Below are positions 27,101 to 34,933 of a DNA stretch of 64,000 nt, piece by piece. A program made the position numbers and the translations under genes. Position 1 is the stretch's first letter; each line of letters starts with the position of its first letter. A model generated the notes under the pieces. It searched no databases. It saw only the letters and a program-made list of their open reading frames with translations, and was not told where the DNA came from. Source of the stretch: Williamsia sp. CHRR-6 (GTDB lineage Bacteria; Actinomycetota; Actinomycetes; Mycobacteriales; Mycobacteriaceae); assembly GCF_018474015.1 (NCBI RefSeq), contig NZ_JAHCSG010000001.1, forward strand, positions 1,054,001-1,118,000, written 5' to 3'.

Positions 27101-27434
27101 GACGCGAAGTCTTGCCGAGTCGATTCCGGCGCAGGCGGCCCCCGGCGGTGTCGAGTTGGCCGAACCGTGGGCGACGCTCTATCGGTCGGCCCTGACCGAC
27201 GCGGAGAAGTCGTTGATCGCACTCCTCGCGAGCACGGGAGCACCCGCCCCATCGGTGGGATTCGAGACCCCGAGCGGCTTGCCTCTCGACATCTCTTGGC
27301 CGGAACACCGCATTGCCGTCGACATCGACCTGGCGGATGACGACCGTAGTGAGTTGAGTGCCGATGGTTGGACGATCATTGACGCCGACCTGACGACAAT
27401 CCTGTCCACACTGTCTGCAGCGGGAGCCGACTGA
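21105..27434 (+). CDS. Giant DEAD-like helicase with DUF1998 and Vsr-like nuclease domain (DrmA/DrmB-like)
   Basis: A 2109-residue protein; GTG 21105 is preferred since the in-frame opening from 20643 only overlaps the recombinase. Helicase motifs: Walker A 'TGTGSGKTEAF' (about residue 107), 'LDEFHTYDGAQGTD' (about 237), 'VATSATLG' (about 286), then after a long insert 'ATPTLEMGIDIGDLSTVM' and 'QRVGRAGRLTG' (about 1065-1100). Zinc-type Cys pairs occur at 'FCRHCGRSG', 'CPSCMQ', 'FCPSCGYG...CPRCG' and 'VCTGCG'. Residues 1510-1670 are a DUF1998 (MZB) module ending 'GGTGYLAEL' and 'CPC-------CHRCLSPY'. Residues 1715-1835 resemble a Vsr-like endonuclease ('KPDFVLY', 'VAIFCDGWQFH'). DISARM has separate DrmA helicase and DrmB DUF1998 proteins; here they may be fused. 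It overlaps the next gene by one base. Confidence 0.8.
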   Translation: MSELLPGVQAPVVQDGILDYLSTTFALADEEARLSLAEFLADRANGIFKGPYLRLRLPFKAAADGWRDSLEWYSGFPPYGHQARAFARLSSLDVGEAKPRPLPTLVTTGTGSGKTEAFLYPIIDHVLRAKERGVTGIKALILYPMNALANDQAQRLASILTSDDLLAGVTAAIYTGEQGSQRSKVSSDGLITRRDVIRSDPPDILLTNYKMLDQLLLRDSDAEIWAKSATSLQYLVLDEFHTYDGAQGTDVSMLLRRLGIALKSYWPTELFTEADRVRPLGVITPVATSATLGDKGDPSAMLEFAGTVFGEEFDESAVVTESRLTVDEWAKDISTLDARTDREAIETTVERASLLTDGRQIAEAVFSSLFVTADGGTPALNQASADELLSLAKAHPFTRTLATAAEQAQPLGVLIDAILPAFAVDERSRAVAEQFVLLFASALSHVRKVVGRDALSVDLHLWVRELSRIDRVALGTPQYLWSDDTHLGDIGADGSGMGALAFPAIFCRHCGRSGWAVMRAPVGGFDLSAANSSDIRRGRLAGNHEFRALIHAPSEAEQEALLDVPVARDRDEPKLMWFHTAERRVVAERPEDDAESAASRVLPVLVHNGPSAAEFSTNDTCPSCMQKNGIRFLGSAIATLLSVGLSTIFGSDELDKVEKKALVFTDSVQDAAHRAGFVQSRSHSLTLRAVLRGAVGDDLVSLDLLVDRAMQQAGDDPHLRYRLIPPDFADRAEFDDFWRRAKQSQVPAKVRTRVKRRLLLDTVLEFGLQARLGRTLELTGSLAVEVDISREVMLKAAREVHRVVGPEAFEGLGATDAQLVGWVRGVLERMRTDGAIEHEWFRTYQREDGRRYSIWGGRPRSDGMPAFPRGRGAPAYPRVGGGGGARDSDLISVGSSKSWYGVWTSRILHCTAGEGASLAVTLLDQLASLDIINVVNTNSGGKVYEIPQQSILVGPVGDDGYSRGDHLLECEVCRSAVPGTRRVVDELVGGPCFVLRCTGALARTGGRPDNFYRRLYRASEITRVVAREHTSLLDDAIRLDYENQFKSSSENPEAPNVLVATPTLEMGIDIGDLSTVMLASLPKSVASYLQRVGRAGRLTGSALNLAFVSGRGEQLPRLGDPLSVINGQVRPPATYLDAEEILRRQYIAAVADQLARRVDAPHPASARQAIGVIEPGSYLHTIIESAESSASLEPFLASFDSLTEQAQVRLKQWVTPAAGPLSSELSVYLHERRHLWASQVESLEHRVHEIQASLPELQVRADLPAATDDDKVALRTAKAALALARRQLADLQGEYWIGVLEQHGILPNYTLLDDSVTLDVTLSWIDPDTQEYRSEPATFDRGASSALREFAPGATFYARGFKIQIDAVDLGSDGDSIERWAFCPSCGYGKHLEQGDPPSSCPRCGAVGISDVRQILDVVELERVSSAMRREEAAIDDGRDERDRVNFQIVTAADVDTPRHQWFVENYPFGLKHLSNMTIRWLNIGKMSESGSGHRLLSGEEYNAALFRVCTGCGKLDGRTGQNLPSEHRPWCKHRNAVEENVRQVALSRTLRTEAVVIQLPAVISIGDRFAVPSLLAALQLGLREHLGGAPDHLAFERIIEPHLSDGTENREALLIHDTVPGGTGYLAELADPIKFYALLHRAWLLVRDCPCKDEGRASCHRCLSPYINSYTQKWVSRASAERHLRTILLSGAAEGEPSEGFGWTVTETATVPADQETHIEQKFRTVLHTRLTRGLGASVHEQPGPNGNRWTINPGGGRTWVLEPQLGLGPVKPDFVLYSNDQSIPRVAIFCDGWQFHASPVINRIADDATKRAALRDRDYVVIGLTWQDLVDAESDAAPPPLWFSEQRWTRTMAETAGTLNPGHVELVKGGPVDYLVRWISNPDPKGIAALAEALPLLLVGAGPYGKAEAARRLLDLTTAIHDGGTLPTDGDRHVWGWQHDTLTVLARTVAAIGRDTEVAVLLDDRDSRLGQNHKSAWREWIRLANLLNCRQQIAHITTRSLAESIPAQAAPGGVELAEPWATLYRSALTDAEKSLIALLASTGAPAPSVGFETPSGLPLDISWPEHRIAVDIDLADDDRSELSADGWTIIDADLTTILSTLSAAGAD

Positions 27435-29659
27435 TGTCCCAGATCATCCTTGGTCCCCAGCAACACGCTCCGCAGATCGACGGTTCCGTCAAGAGCAAGG
27501 CCTACAAGTTCCTCGAGAAGCTGGCCGAGAACGACACGCTGCCCGGCCTCCACATCGAGCCGATCAACAACTCCATCGACCCTCGGGTGCGCACAGGGCG
27601 GGTGGACGACTTCTGGCGCGCCGTCGTGTTCAAAGTGCAGGGCCGGGAGCAGGACGCGATCTACGTCTACCTCGGCGTATGGCCACACGACGCCGCCATC
27701 GAGTTCGCGCGGAAGGCTCGACTCGAGGTCAACCCTGTCAACGGCATCGCCGAACTGCTGCTCTCCGACACCCCTGTCGTCGCGGCGCCCCCGTCTTTCG
27801 TGGCGGCTTCCGAGCCGGCTTCACCCGCCGAACCGCTCTTTGCCCGTCTCGGTCTGGGCGTCGATGCGCTCGTCGGCGAGTTGGGACTCGATGCCGAGGT
27901 CGCTGAACTCGCCGTGGAGTGCACCGCAGCCGAGGACGTCGTGGAACTCGCGTCACTGGTGACCGGCTGGCAGGGCGTCGCGCTGATCGACCTCAGCGCC
28001 GGGCGTTCTGTCACGGCTGTGAAGGAATCCCTTGCCATCTGCGACGAGGTCCCGCCGCCTCCTGCTCAGGACCCGGACACCGCGCTGGCAACCGCCCTGC
28101 GCCACCCGGCTGCGCGCCTGCAGTTCGCGTTCATCGAGGACGACGACGAACTCCGCCGCGCCATCGAGGACGCCGACTTCGCAGCATGGCGAGTGTTTCT
28201 CCACCCTGAGCAGCGCACGTACGCGGAGTCGTCGTGGAAGGGCTCGTTCCGTCTCTCGGGTGGAGCGGGCACCGGCAAGACCGTCGTGCTTCTCCATCGG
28301 GCCCGGCACCTTGCACGGAAGAATCCCGATGCGCGCATCGTGTTGACGACCTACAACAAGACCCTCGCCGACGCGCTGCTCCGCGATCTCAAGATCCTCG
28401 ACCCTACGATCACCATCGCGGACAAGCTCGGTGACCCCGGCATAGTGGTGCGGGGGGTCGACTCCGCTGTTCGAGGGGTGCTGCACTCAGGGTCGTCGTA
28501 CGTCGAACGTGCAGTCGAGCGGGTGCTCGGCTCCCGAACCAGCCAGGTGGGCACGATGACCGACCGCTACGCATGGCGCGACGCCATCACCGCTGGTGGC
28601 TCGGAGCTGGGCCCGAATCTCAAGAGCCCCGCCTTCTTCAAATCCGAGTACGAACTCGTCGTGCTGGCCAACCGTGTGCGGACTTTCGGGGAGTACGCGA
28701 AGGTCCGGCGCGCCGGCCGCGGCGTGCCACTCGATCGCCGAGCACGGTCGGCAGTGTGGGAGGTCATCAATGCCTACCGGCTCAACGCTGCAATCCACGG
28801 CTCGGTCGACTTCGCCGAATCCGCGGCTATCGCTGCCGAGGTTCTCGATCTATCCGGCGAGCGCCCGGCCGATCATGTCCTCGTCGACGAGGGCCAAGAC
28901 CTCGGCCCGACGCACTGGCAGTTCCTCCGGGCGCTCGTACCCGTGAGCCGCGACGACCTCTTCATCGCCGAGGACTCGCATCAACGCATCTATGGCAACA
29001 GGTTGATCCTCAAGAATGTCGGAATCGAGATCGTCGGCCGATCCCGGCGTCTTCGGCTGAACTACCGCACCACGGCTCAGAACCTGCGCTACGCGGTGAG
29101 TGTGCTCACCGGGACAGAGTTCGTCGACCTCGAAGAGGCCGCGGAGGATACGAGCGACTACCGGTCGGCACGCACCGGTCCGGTGCCGCGGCTGATCGCG
29201 GCCGCCAGCGTGGCCGAGGAGCTGGACCAGGCAGCAACCGTTGTGAGGACCTGGCTCGAGGAACTCGCGGATGGCGTGGGCCAGGAGACAATTGGCATCT
29301 TGGTCCGCACCGAGCGGGCGGGTGAGCAGTTGGTACGCGCATTGGACGAGCGCCACGTGCCCTCCCGTTTCGTCTCGGACAAGACAGTGCCGTCCGGCAA
29401 GCCCGTGGTGATGACGATGCACCGGGCCAAGGGAATGGAGTTCGCCCGAGTCCTGATCTTCGGTGTCGATTCATCCGCTCTGCCCGCGCAGTTCGCGCTG
29501 AAGAACGTCGCTGAGGCAGAGAGGGCGGATATTCTGCAGCGTGAGAAGTCCCTGCTCTACGTCGCTGCCACCAGGGCGCGCGACGAGTTGGTCATCATCT
29601 GGGCGGGGGAGCCGAGCGAGCTGTTACCGGAGGACGAAGCGACAGCCACCCCCACGTAA
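27434..29659 (+). CDS. UvrD-like helicase with N-terminal RelE/ParE-like domain
   Basis: A 741-residue superfamily 1 helicase; its ATG shares a base with the stop of the giant helicase, so the two are translationally coupled. Residues about 1-105 ('SIDPRVRTGRVDDFWRAVVF', 'IYVYLGVWPHDAAIEFA') look like a RelE/ParE-type fold that often sits in front of such helicases. The motor follows: Walker A 'GGAGTGKT' (about 276), 'LVDEGQDLG' (about 483), 'LRLNYRTTAQNLRYA' (motif IV), 'VMTMHRAKGMEFARVL' (motif V) and 'SLLYVAATRARDELVI' (motif VI). All motor motifs are intact. Together with the upstream gene it probably unwinds and destroys unmodified DNA. UvrD is not a standard DISARM member, so the locus is a variant. 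Confidence 0.8.
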   Translation: MSQIILGPQQHAPQIDGSVKSKAYKFLEKLAENDTLPGLHIEPINNSIDPRVRTGRVDDFWRAVVFKVQGREQDAIYVYLGVWPHDAAIEFARKARLEVNPVNGIAELLLSDTPVVAAPPSFVAASEPASPAEPLFARLGLGVDALVGELGLDAEVAELAVECTAAEDVVELASLVTGWQGVALIDLSAGRSVTAVKESLAICDEVPPPPAQDPDTALATALRHPAARLQFAFIEDDDELRRAIEDADFAAWRVFLHPEQRTYAESSWKGSFRLSGGAGTGKTVVLLHRARHLARKNPDARIVLTTYNKTLADALLRDLKILDPTITIADKLGDPGIVVRGVDSAVRGVLHSGSSYVERAVERVLGSRTSQVGTMTDRYAWRDAITAGGSELGPNLKSPAFFKSEYELVVLANRVRTFGEYAKVRRAGRGVPLDRRARSAVWEVINAYRLNAAIHGSVDFAESAAIAAEVLDLSGERPADHVLVDEGQDLGPTHWQFLRALVPVSRDDLFIAEDSHQRIYGNRLILKNVGIEIVGRSRRLRLNYRTTAQNLRYAVSVLTGTEFVDLEEAAEDTSDYRSARTGPVPRLIAAASVAEELDQAATVVRTWLEELADGVGQETIGILVRTERAGEQLVRALDERHVPSRFVSDKTVPSGKPVVMTMHRAKGMEFARVLIFGVDSSALPAQFALKNVAEAERADILQREKSLLYVAATRARDELVIIWAGEPSELLPEDEATATPT

Positions 29660-29731
29660 CATAGAGCGCGGACCGTAAACTAAGCGAACCCAAATCCCAG
29701 ATCCCCCGCGTGCGGGGCCGCCGACTCCGGA

Positions 29732-31495
29732 TCATCCCAAAGGCTCGAGCGAAGTTCCCAGGGTAGCCAGTAGTCGGGATCGAATTCGTTGCTTTCGCTC
29801 CTCGAAAAATACAGCAAAGTCGTCGAGACCGAGGGGCAGTGCGTCGAGATCGTTATCAGCGAGATAGGTCGCTCGCTTGCCCTCGTCTGGAAAGGCTTCG
29901 GGGATCCAATCTGCAGGGAGGCTATCCTGCTTCTCGATGTTAGCGGTGCCCGGGAGCAGCTGAAGGTTCGGCAGTAGGTTCACGGCGGCTAGGTAGTCGT
30001 CGACCTGGGCGGCCGGGATCCCAGCATCGAGAAGCTTCCTCCTTGTGAACCTAGACCTGGGAAAAATATGGTCCTCGTGGAATTTTTTACTCAGATCAAG
30101 TCCCGGATACAGAACCGACAGAACCGAGAAGGTCCGCTGGCCCGCGTATTTCAGATTTAGCAATTCATCAACTTCAGCGTGGTCGAAAGTGAGGCTCTTT
30201 CCAACCGCCGCCATGGCGTCCTCAACCGCGGCTACCGGAAACCCGGTGCCCGCATTGATTAGGAGCACCTCTCGAATACGGGTGAGAAGCGTATCCAGGC
30301 CGGATCCCCAGATGCCCCGTTTCACCAGAGAGCGAGTCACCCAACGCTGCAGGGCGAGCCTGTCAGTAGAATCTGCGGTGGAGTCGAGATAGGAGTCGGT
30401 CGCGCCTCGTAAATGTAAGTAGTGCGCTACCGGGATGATTACGCTATTAGCGGTGAGGTTCCGTTCGTTGTAACCAAACTGCTGAAGCAGTGTTGCAGCT
30501 CGAAGCAACGCGCCCTTGATCTGGGGCCACGCCGCCTCGACCTTCGCCATGTTGTCCTGCGTGAAATTGGTGACCTTGAACCTCACATCGAGATCGGCGA
30601 TCGTTAGCGCAGTCTTGAGCACGACATCTTTAGAGAAGGAGAATCGTCGCCCAGCAGTAGTGTTTATCTCTGAAACCAACGACCGCACCTCCTCTCGAGC
30701 GTCGAGTTCCTGCCACTGGTTCGTAGCCATCGACAGTAGCAAGTCCGAATACGAGAGAGTCGTTCCGCCACTGTTCACGCGAACAAAAATCTCGAGCACT
30801 TTGTCTGGGTCCTGATCATTCACCAGGAAGTAATTCATCGGCTTCAGGACGCGTACAGCCTCGTACAGGTCGTAGAGTCGCTGAAACGCGTCCGCCGAAC
30901 CGGCAATTCCACGCCCGTGCAGTTCCTTCATGATCGCCGGCCCTGCATTTCCGAGGTCAAGTACTGCACCCACTCGGAACCATCGGCTTATATGACCATC
31001 GGCTGGCTCAGCCTCCAATTTCGTCAGAAACCTCAGATCATACTTAGCTCCGAGCTCTTCATCATCAGGCTCGTCGACAAGATTGAGATAGAGTCGCTTC
31101 ACAGGGAACGCATCTGCGCTATTCCACCATGCATACTTTTTCTTTTCGGCGAAGCTTCCATACAACGCTATGTTGAGTGCGGTAAGCCGCTGCTGGCCAT
31201 CGAGGACTGCCGTTGTACCGTTTTTCGCCGGAACGGTCGCCTTCTCCGCGTATGGGTTGTCACGCTCGTGGTAGTTGGTCAAGAATTCGTAAAAGGTGTA
31301 CCCCTGCGCTGTTTCCGGCTTGACGTCCCAGAGCAGGAAAGACCCAACTGGGTATCCACGCATCAGACTGTCGACCAGTTTTATAATCTGATCGGCACCC
31401 CAAACGAATTCACGCTGGATAGCCGGCATCAGGTATTCGTGCCGATGGATCGCAGTTAGCATTTCCTCTATGCTTCGAGGAGTCTGAAAGGACAT
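29732..31495 (-). CDS. DUF262/DUF1524 nuclease (GmrSD-like)
   Basis: A 587-residue protein; ATG 31495 is preferred (a GAAAG lies upstream), a TTG at 31513 would add six residues. The N-terminal DUF262 domain has 'MPAIQREFVWG', 'LVDSLMRGYPVGSFLLW' and the nucleotide-binding-type motif 'VLDGQQRLTALN'. The C-terminal DUF1524 (HNH-type) domain has 'HIFPRSRF' and 'NLLPNLQLLPGTANIEKQ', including the His and Asn residues of the nuclease. This is the layout of fused GmrSD type IV restriction enzymes, which cut modified phage DNA. Its AT-rich codons contrast with the neighbours and suggest separate acquisition. It is convergent with the UvrD-like gene, 72 bases apart. Confidence 0.8.
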   Translation of the reverse strand: MSFQTPRSIEEMLTAIHRHEYLMPAIQREFVWGADQIIKLVDSLMRGYPVGSFLLWDVKPETAQGYTFYEFLTNYHERDNPYAEKATVPAKNGTTAVLDGQQRLTALNIALYGSFAEKKKYAWWNSADAFPVKRLYLNLVDEPDDEELGAKYDLRFLTKLEAEPADGHISRWFRVGAVLDLGNAGPAIMKELHGRGIAGSADAFQRLYDLYEAVRVLKPMNYFLVNDQDPDKVLEIFVRVNSGGTTLSYSDLLLSMATNQWQELDAREEVRSLVSEINTTAGRRFSFSKDVVLKTALTIADLDVRFKVTNFTQDNMAKVEAAWPQIKGALLRAATLLQQFGYNERNLTANSVIIPVAHYLHLRGATDSYLDSTADSTDRLALQRWVTRSLVKRGIWGSGLDTLLTRIREVLLINAGTGFPVAAVEDAMAAVGKSLTFDHAEVDELLNLKYAGQRTFSVLSVLYPGLDLSKKFHEDHIFPRSRFTRRKLLDAGIPAAQVDDYLAAVNLLPNLQLLPGTANIEKQDSLPADWIPEAFPDEGKRATYLADNDLDALPLGLDDFAVFFEERKQRIRSRLLATLGTSLEPLG

Positions 31496-31608
31496 ATCCT
31501 TACTTTCGTTCAAGCTGACAGATGGTCAGGTTTTCACGCCGCCCGAGGACCATCAGGTAGTTGCGCCGTCTTTCGGGCTAGCGAACTGAGCGTTGCCGGT
31601 TGAATTCC

Positions 31609-32730
31609 TCAGCCCCGCAACCGCTTTCGTATCCCCGCAAGCACCTTCGGTAGTCGCGTCTGGGTGGTGTCGTCGTCTACGCGCTGAACCTTCAGCTCGT
31701 TCGCGCGGTTCAACACAGCCGCAGCCAGCTGCGGGCAGTGGGATTCTCGATAACGCCCGACGCGGCCGGTCCGCATCCGATCCAGCGCAAACCGGGCCGC
31801 TGCTCGGCGCAGTGCCGCAGACTCTTCGAGCGCGCGCCGAAAGTCTTCGACCGAGGCGAACTCGACGACCTCTTCGAACGGCCCGCCGGAGGGATGCACC
31901 TTGCCGCGTAGGCGCATCTTCAGCGACTTGACCACACCCTTGGCCGGCAGCGACCGATAGTCCACACCCACCTGCACCGACACCCGTCCGGTCTTGCGGT
32001 CCTGGGCAAACCACAGCACCTCCAAGAAGGAGATGCTGACTGTGCAGACACGCTCGAACGCGGCGTTCTTCCACCCAGGACAGGTAACCACCCACCACTC
32101 GTATTCGGTGGCCGCCGCCGACGGAACGCACAGCCGCGCATATAGGGCCACCGCATCGATGATCGACTCGGAATCATCGCGGCCATCGAACTTCACCCAT
32201 GCATTCTCAGCCGCTGCGCGCCGCTTCTCCGTGGCCCGCGATTGCGTGAACGGCGTCCATTCGGCCACCGGGTCGTCCAACCATGCCTGCTGCGTTTCCG
32301 GACGCACCTCGGCGTCGAAGACCGAATCACCGAACACCACAGCCGCGTGTTCACGATTCATCACCACGAACTGCGCATCGTCGTCCGCAGCGGAATGGAC
32401 CAGCTCCCGTTCGCGGGTCCGCAGCTCGGTGCTGGTCCCAGTGTCGGGCAGATACCGAAACGACTGGATGTTCGACACCGGGCGAAAGTTGCGGATGTGG
32501 GCGCGGATTCGCGTCGCCACATGCTTCTCGGAGATCCCGATGTAGATGCGATGGTTCTCGTCTTCCCACAGATACAGGCCAGGCGCTGCACCTGAATGGT
32601 CCCGCGAGAACTCGCGCAGCTCACGGTCACCCGCCGAGTACGGCTCGCTGAACTTGTGTTTGCGGGCCCACCTCGCCACATCAGGCGAGGATTGCCAACC
32701 AGGGACGAGGCTGTTCGGTAGCGAAGGCAT
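31609..32730 (-). CDS. GIY-YIG nuclease-domain protein
   Basis: A 373-residue protein. ATG 32730 is chosen; a longer frame from 33171 runs through an IS3 transposase remnant. The GIY-YIG core is near residues 45-90: 'PGLYLW', 'IYIGISEKHVATRIRAHI', with the second Tyr, Gly and Arg of the family. 'TRERELVHSA' that follows fits the rest of the domain; the rest of the protein has no family I recognise. GIY-YIG proteins with unknown tails are frequent in restriction or defence islands, so a nuclease role against foreign DNA is likely but not shown. It lies downstream (in its own direction) of the IS3 remnant. Confidence 0.65.
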   Translation of the reverse strand: MPSLPNSLVPGWQSSPDVARWARKHKFSEPYSAGDRELREFSRDHSGAAPGLYLWEDENHRIYIGISEKHVATRIRAHIRNFRPVSNIQSFRYLPDTGTSTELRTRERELVHSAADDDAQFVVMNREHAAVVFGDSVFDAEVRPETQQAWLDDPVAEWTPFTQSRATEKRRAAAENAWVKFDGRDDSESIIDAVALYARLCVPSAAATEYEWWVVTCPGWKNAAFERVCTVSISFLEVLWFAQDRKTGRVSVQVGVDYRSLPAKGVVKSLKMRLRGKVHPSGGPFEEVVEFASVEDFRRALEESAALRRAAARFALDRMRTGRVGRYRESHCPQLAAAVLNRANELKVQRVDDDTTQTRLPKVLAGIRKRLRG

Positions 32731-32850
32731 GGAACACACATTAGGACAGACAACTGACAAACCGGGCGGGAATGCCGACCCCAGCCACCACGGCCGAAGC
32801 CAACCGCAGGTTTCTGGGGTGCAAACGTTGTGGCTGGTATTGGCGGGCGG

Positions 32851-33065
32851 GAGTACCGCTTTCATGACCACGATACCAATCTCGGTATCGCAGAACCTTT
32901 GCGGCGCTTGCGATATGAACTTCGGGCAGTTGTCCAGGCGCAATACCCGGGGCGGACCACCCACAGGTCGAACCCTGTGTCGAGTTCGTCGATCAGTCGG
33001 GCGGCGGAGATGGACCGGTCCAGGATGTCCGGATTGACCACAATGTCTTCGAGGCATCGGCCTCA
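32851..33065 (-). pseudogene. IS3-type transposase (rve domain) remnant
   Basis: Minus-strand pieces of an IS3 OrfB integrase domain in two frames: 'DRSISAARLIDELD' (about 32985-33025) and 'PPRVLRLDNCPKFISQAPQR' (about 32895-32955; usual form LRMDNGPEF-SQAL). The frame change and altered catalytic region show decay. Confidence 0.6.
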
Positions 33066-33355
33066 ATGTGACGAGCCAAACCTCTGACCGACGAGTCAAC
33101 GGGGTTGCTGGGTCCGGACTTGGGGGCCATCCTCGACCCAGACACGAATGGATCTTCTTGTTGACCACCATCGCCCGCTATTAGCGCAGGTCGGCGTCAG
33201 GGTTGGCCGCGGTCTGCGCGATCGAAGTCCAGGCTTAGGCCGCGCCCGCAGACGGCGTCGGCGCGGGGTGCAGGGGTGTCCGCCTAAGCCATCCGGTCAA
33301 CGCGAATGAGCGCGCTAGGGCGAAGACCGCTACGCAACGTAGCCATTCATAGATC

Positions 33356-34933
33356 TCACACCGGGCAGCTCCTTATCGCGGCGCGCAGATCTTCGACGCT
33401 GAGACGGAGTGCGTCCGCTGAGTGCGCGCCACATCCGAGAGCTGCCGTCACTACTTCCCGTGCATCACTGACGCTCTTGGCCCACTCCTCGAGAGCGGTC
33501 GCTGTTGCGTCAGCCAGCAGGCTATCGGCAAACAGACGCGCCTCGTGCTGCGTCGCTGCGCGCTTCGATCGATAATCGTCCACCAGCCGAGCTATTCCTA
33601 TCATCATCTGAACGACGAGCTTCGTCGCCTTCGCCTTGTCGCTCACCGTCAACCCACCGGTATTGTTTTTGGATCCAGAACCTGGACCCGAGCGCTTGCG
33701 GTAGAGGCGCTCAATCTCCAGCAGCGTGCTGGCGATCTCTTGCCCGTGCTTCTCAAGGAAGGGAGCCAAGCGCCTTACTTCAGGCCCCTCGATCGCCCCG
33801 CTCTCGCTTCGCGCACTGGACACCAGCGCGTCGAGTTGCGCCCATGCCGGCTCTGAACGCGTCCGCTCTGCGGATTTCTCGACGTCCTGGAGAATGAGAT
33901 CTAAACGCCTGCCGAAATCGAGATACCACAGGTCGAGTGCCGACCGAATAACGGACACAATCTCGTCCTGACCACTGTCAGGGTTGACGAGCGCATGTCG
34001 GATCGATTCGGAAAGCGTCCCTTTCAGATTCGCTTGTGCAGCTTTGTCTAGCGTGCCCAGCTCGTCACTCCATTGCTGGCCGCGGACGCGTTGATTGGCG
34101 GCCTCAACCGATGCGGCTTCGAGCGCAGGGAGTGCGTCGCGCAGATCTGACGCGACGGACGCCGCCGCGCGCGACCAGAACCGCTCCTCAGTCGCGGTGC
34201 GCAACGCGCTGACGTCACTGTTACCCAGGTCCTCGATGGCCACGGCGAGGCTGTCCATCTCATCCCACGCTCGCGAGTCGTCCCAGATGTCTCTATCGAC
34301 ATCGCGGTCTGCGCCTGCGAGCTGAAAAGGATCTTGAGCAACCACGAAGACCGGAGTTGCATCGGACAGGCCGAAAGACTCGCGGAGTTCCACGATCTTG
34401 CGATTCGCGAGCTCACGATAGCCTCCGAGGTCGCTGTCGGGATCGCGGCCGGCTTCGTCGAAGCGGGAGATCGCAAACCATAGCGCGGCCGCAGGCCATC
34501 GCCCTCCGATTTGGTCGCGAACCACCTCGAACTCACCGGTGGCAAGCTGCGGCGTTACGGTGACAATCGCAACGTCTGTCAACTCGATTGCCGACTGCGC
34601 AGCCTGGCTGTTGGATTCCCCCCGGACGTCATCGGCGCCGACCGCCAATCCAGGCGTGTCCCGCAGAAGACAGCCTCCCAACTCGATCTCTCGCACCTCG
34701 AACGTTTCGTGGCGGGCGCTGATCGTCAACCACTCCGGCACCTGTACGCCGGAGTCGACGAGAAGTCGTCGAATGAGACTGCTCTTTCCCGTGTCATACG
34801 AACCGAACACCGTGATCACCGGCTTATGATTCTGATCAAACCTTCGCCACTGATCTTCGAATTTGTCGATCGCCGGGTCGCCGGGAACTGCCGCGATCCA
34901 CTCTTTGGCGGCCGCAACAATTTCGGTAGTCAT
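33356..34933 (-). CDS. Dynamin-like GTPase
   Basis: A 525-residue protein with a dynamin-type GTPase domain: P-loop 'FGSYDTGKSSLIRRLL' (about residues 42-57), G3 'RDTPGLAVG' (about 91-99) and a G4-like 'AISRFDEAG'. The rest is mainly alpha-helical, with a short basic 'KATKLVVQMMIGIARL' segment that might touch membranes. Its start overlaps the stop of the next-upstream gene by 4 bases (ATGA), so the two are co-translated. Pairs of bacterial dynamin-like proteins act in membrane remodelling, and one two-gene dynamin pair (Eleos, LeoA/LeoBC) is an anti-phage system. The setting among defence genes supports such a role. Confidence 0.7.
   Translation of the reverse strand: MTTEIVAAAKEWIAAVPGDPAIDKFEDQWRRFDQNHKPVITVFGSYDTGKSSLIRRLLVDSGVQVPEWLTISARHETFEVREIELGGCLLRDTPGLAVGADDVRGESNSQAAQSAIELTDVAIVTVTPQLATGEFEVVRDQIGGRWPAAALWFAISRFDEAGRDPDSDLGGYRELANRKIVELRESFGLSDATPVFVVAQDPFQLAGADRDVDRDIWDDSRAWDEMDSLAVAIEDLGNSDVSALRTATEERFWSRAAASVASDLRDALPALEAASVEAANQRVRGQQWSDELGTLDKAAQANLKGTLSESIRHALVNPDSGQDEIVSVIRSALDLWYLDFGRRLDLILQDVEKSAERTRSEPAWAQLDALVSSARSESGAIEGPEVRRLAPFLEKHGQEIASTLLEIERLYRKRSGPGSGSKNNTGGLTVSDKAKATKLVVQMMIGIARLVDDYRSKRAATQHEARLFADSLLADATATALEEWAKSVSDAREVVTAALGCGAHSADALRLSVEDLRAAIRSCPV

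Noticed and set aside
32731-33171. Longer N-terminus for the GIY-YIG protein
   Set aside because: It runs through a decayed IS3 transposase segment in the same direction; the domain protein itself begins at 32730.
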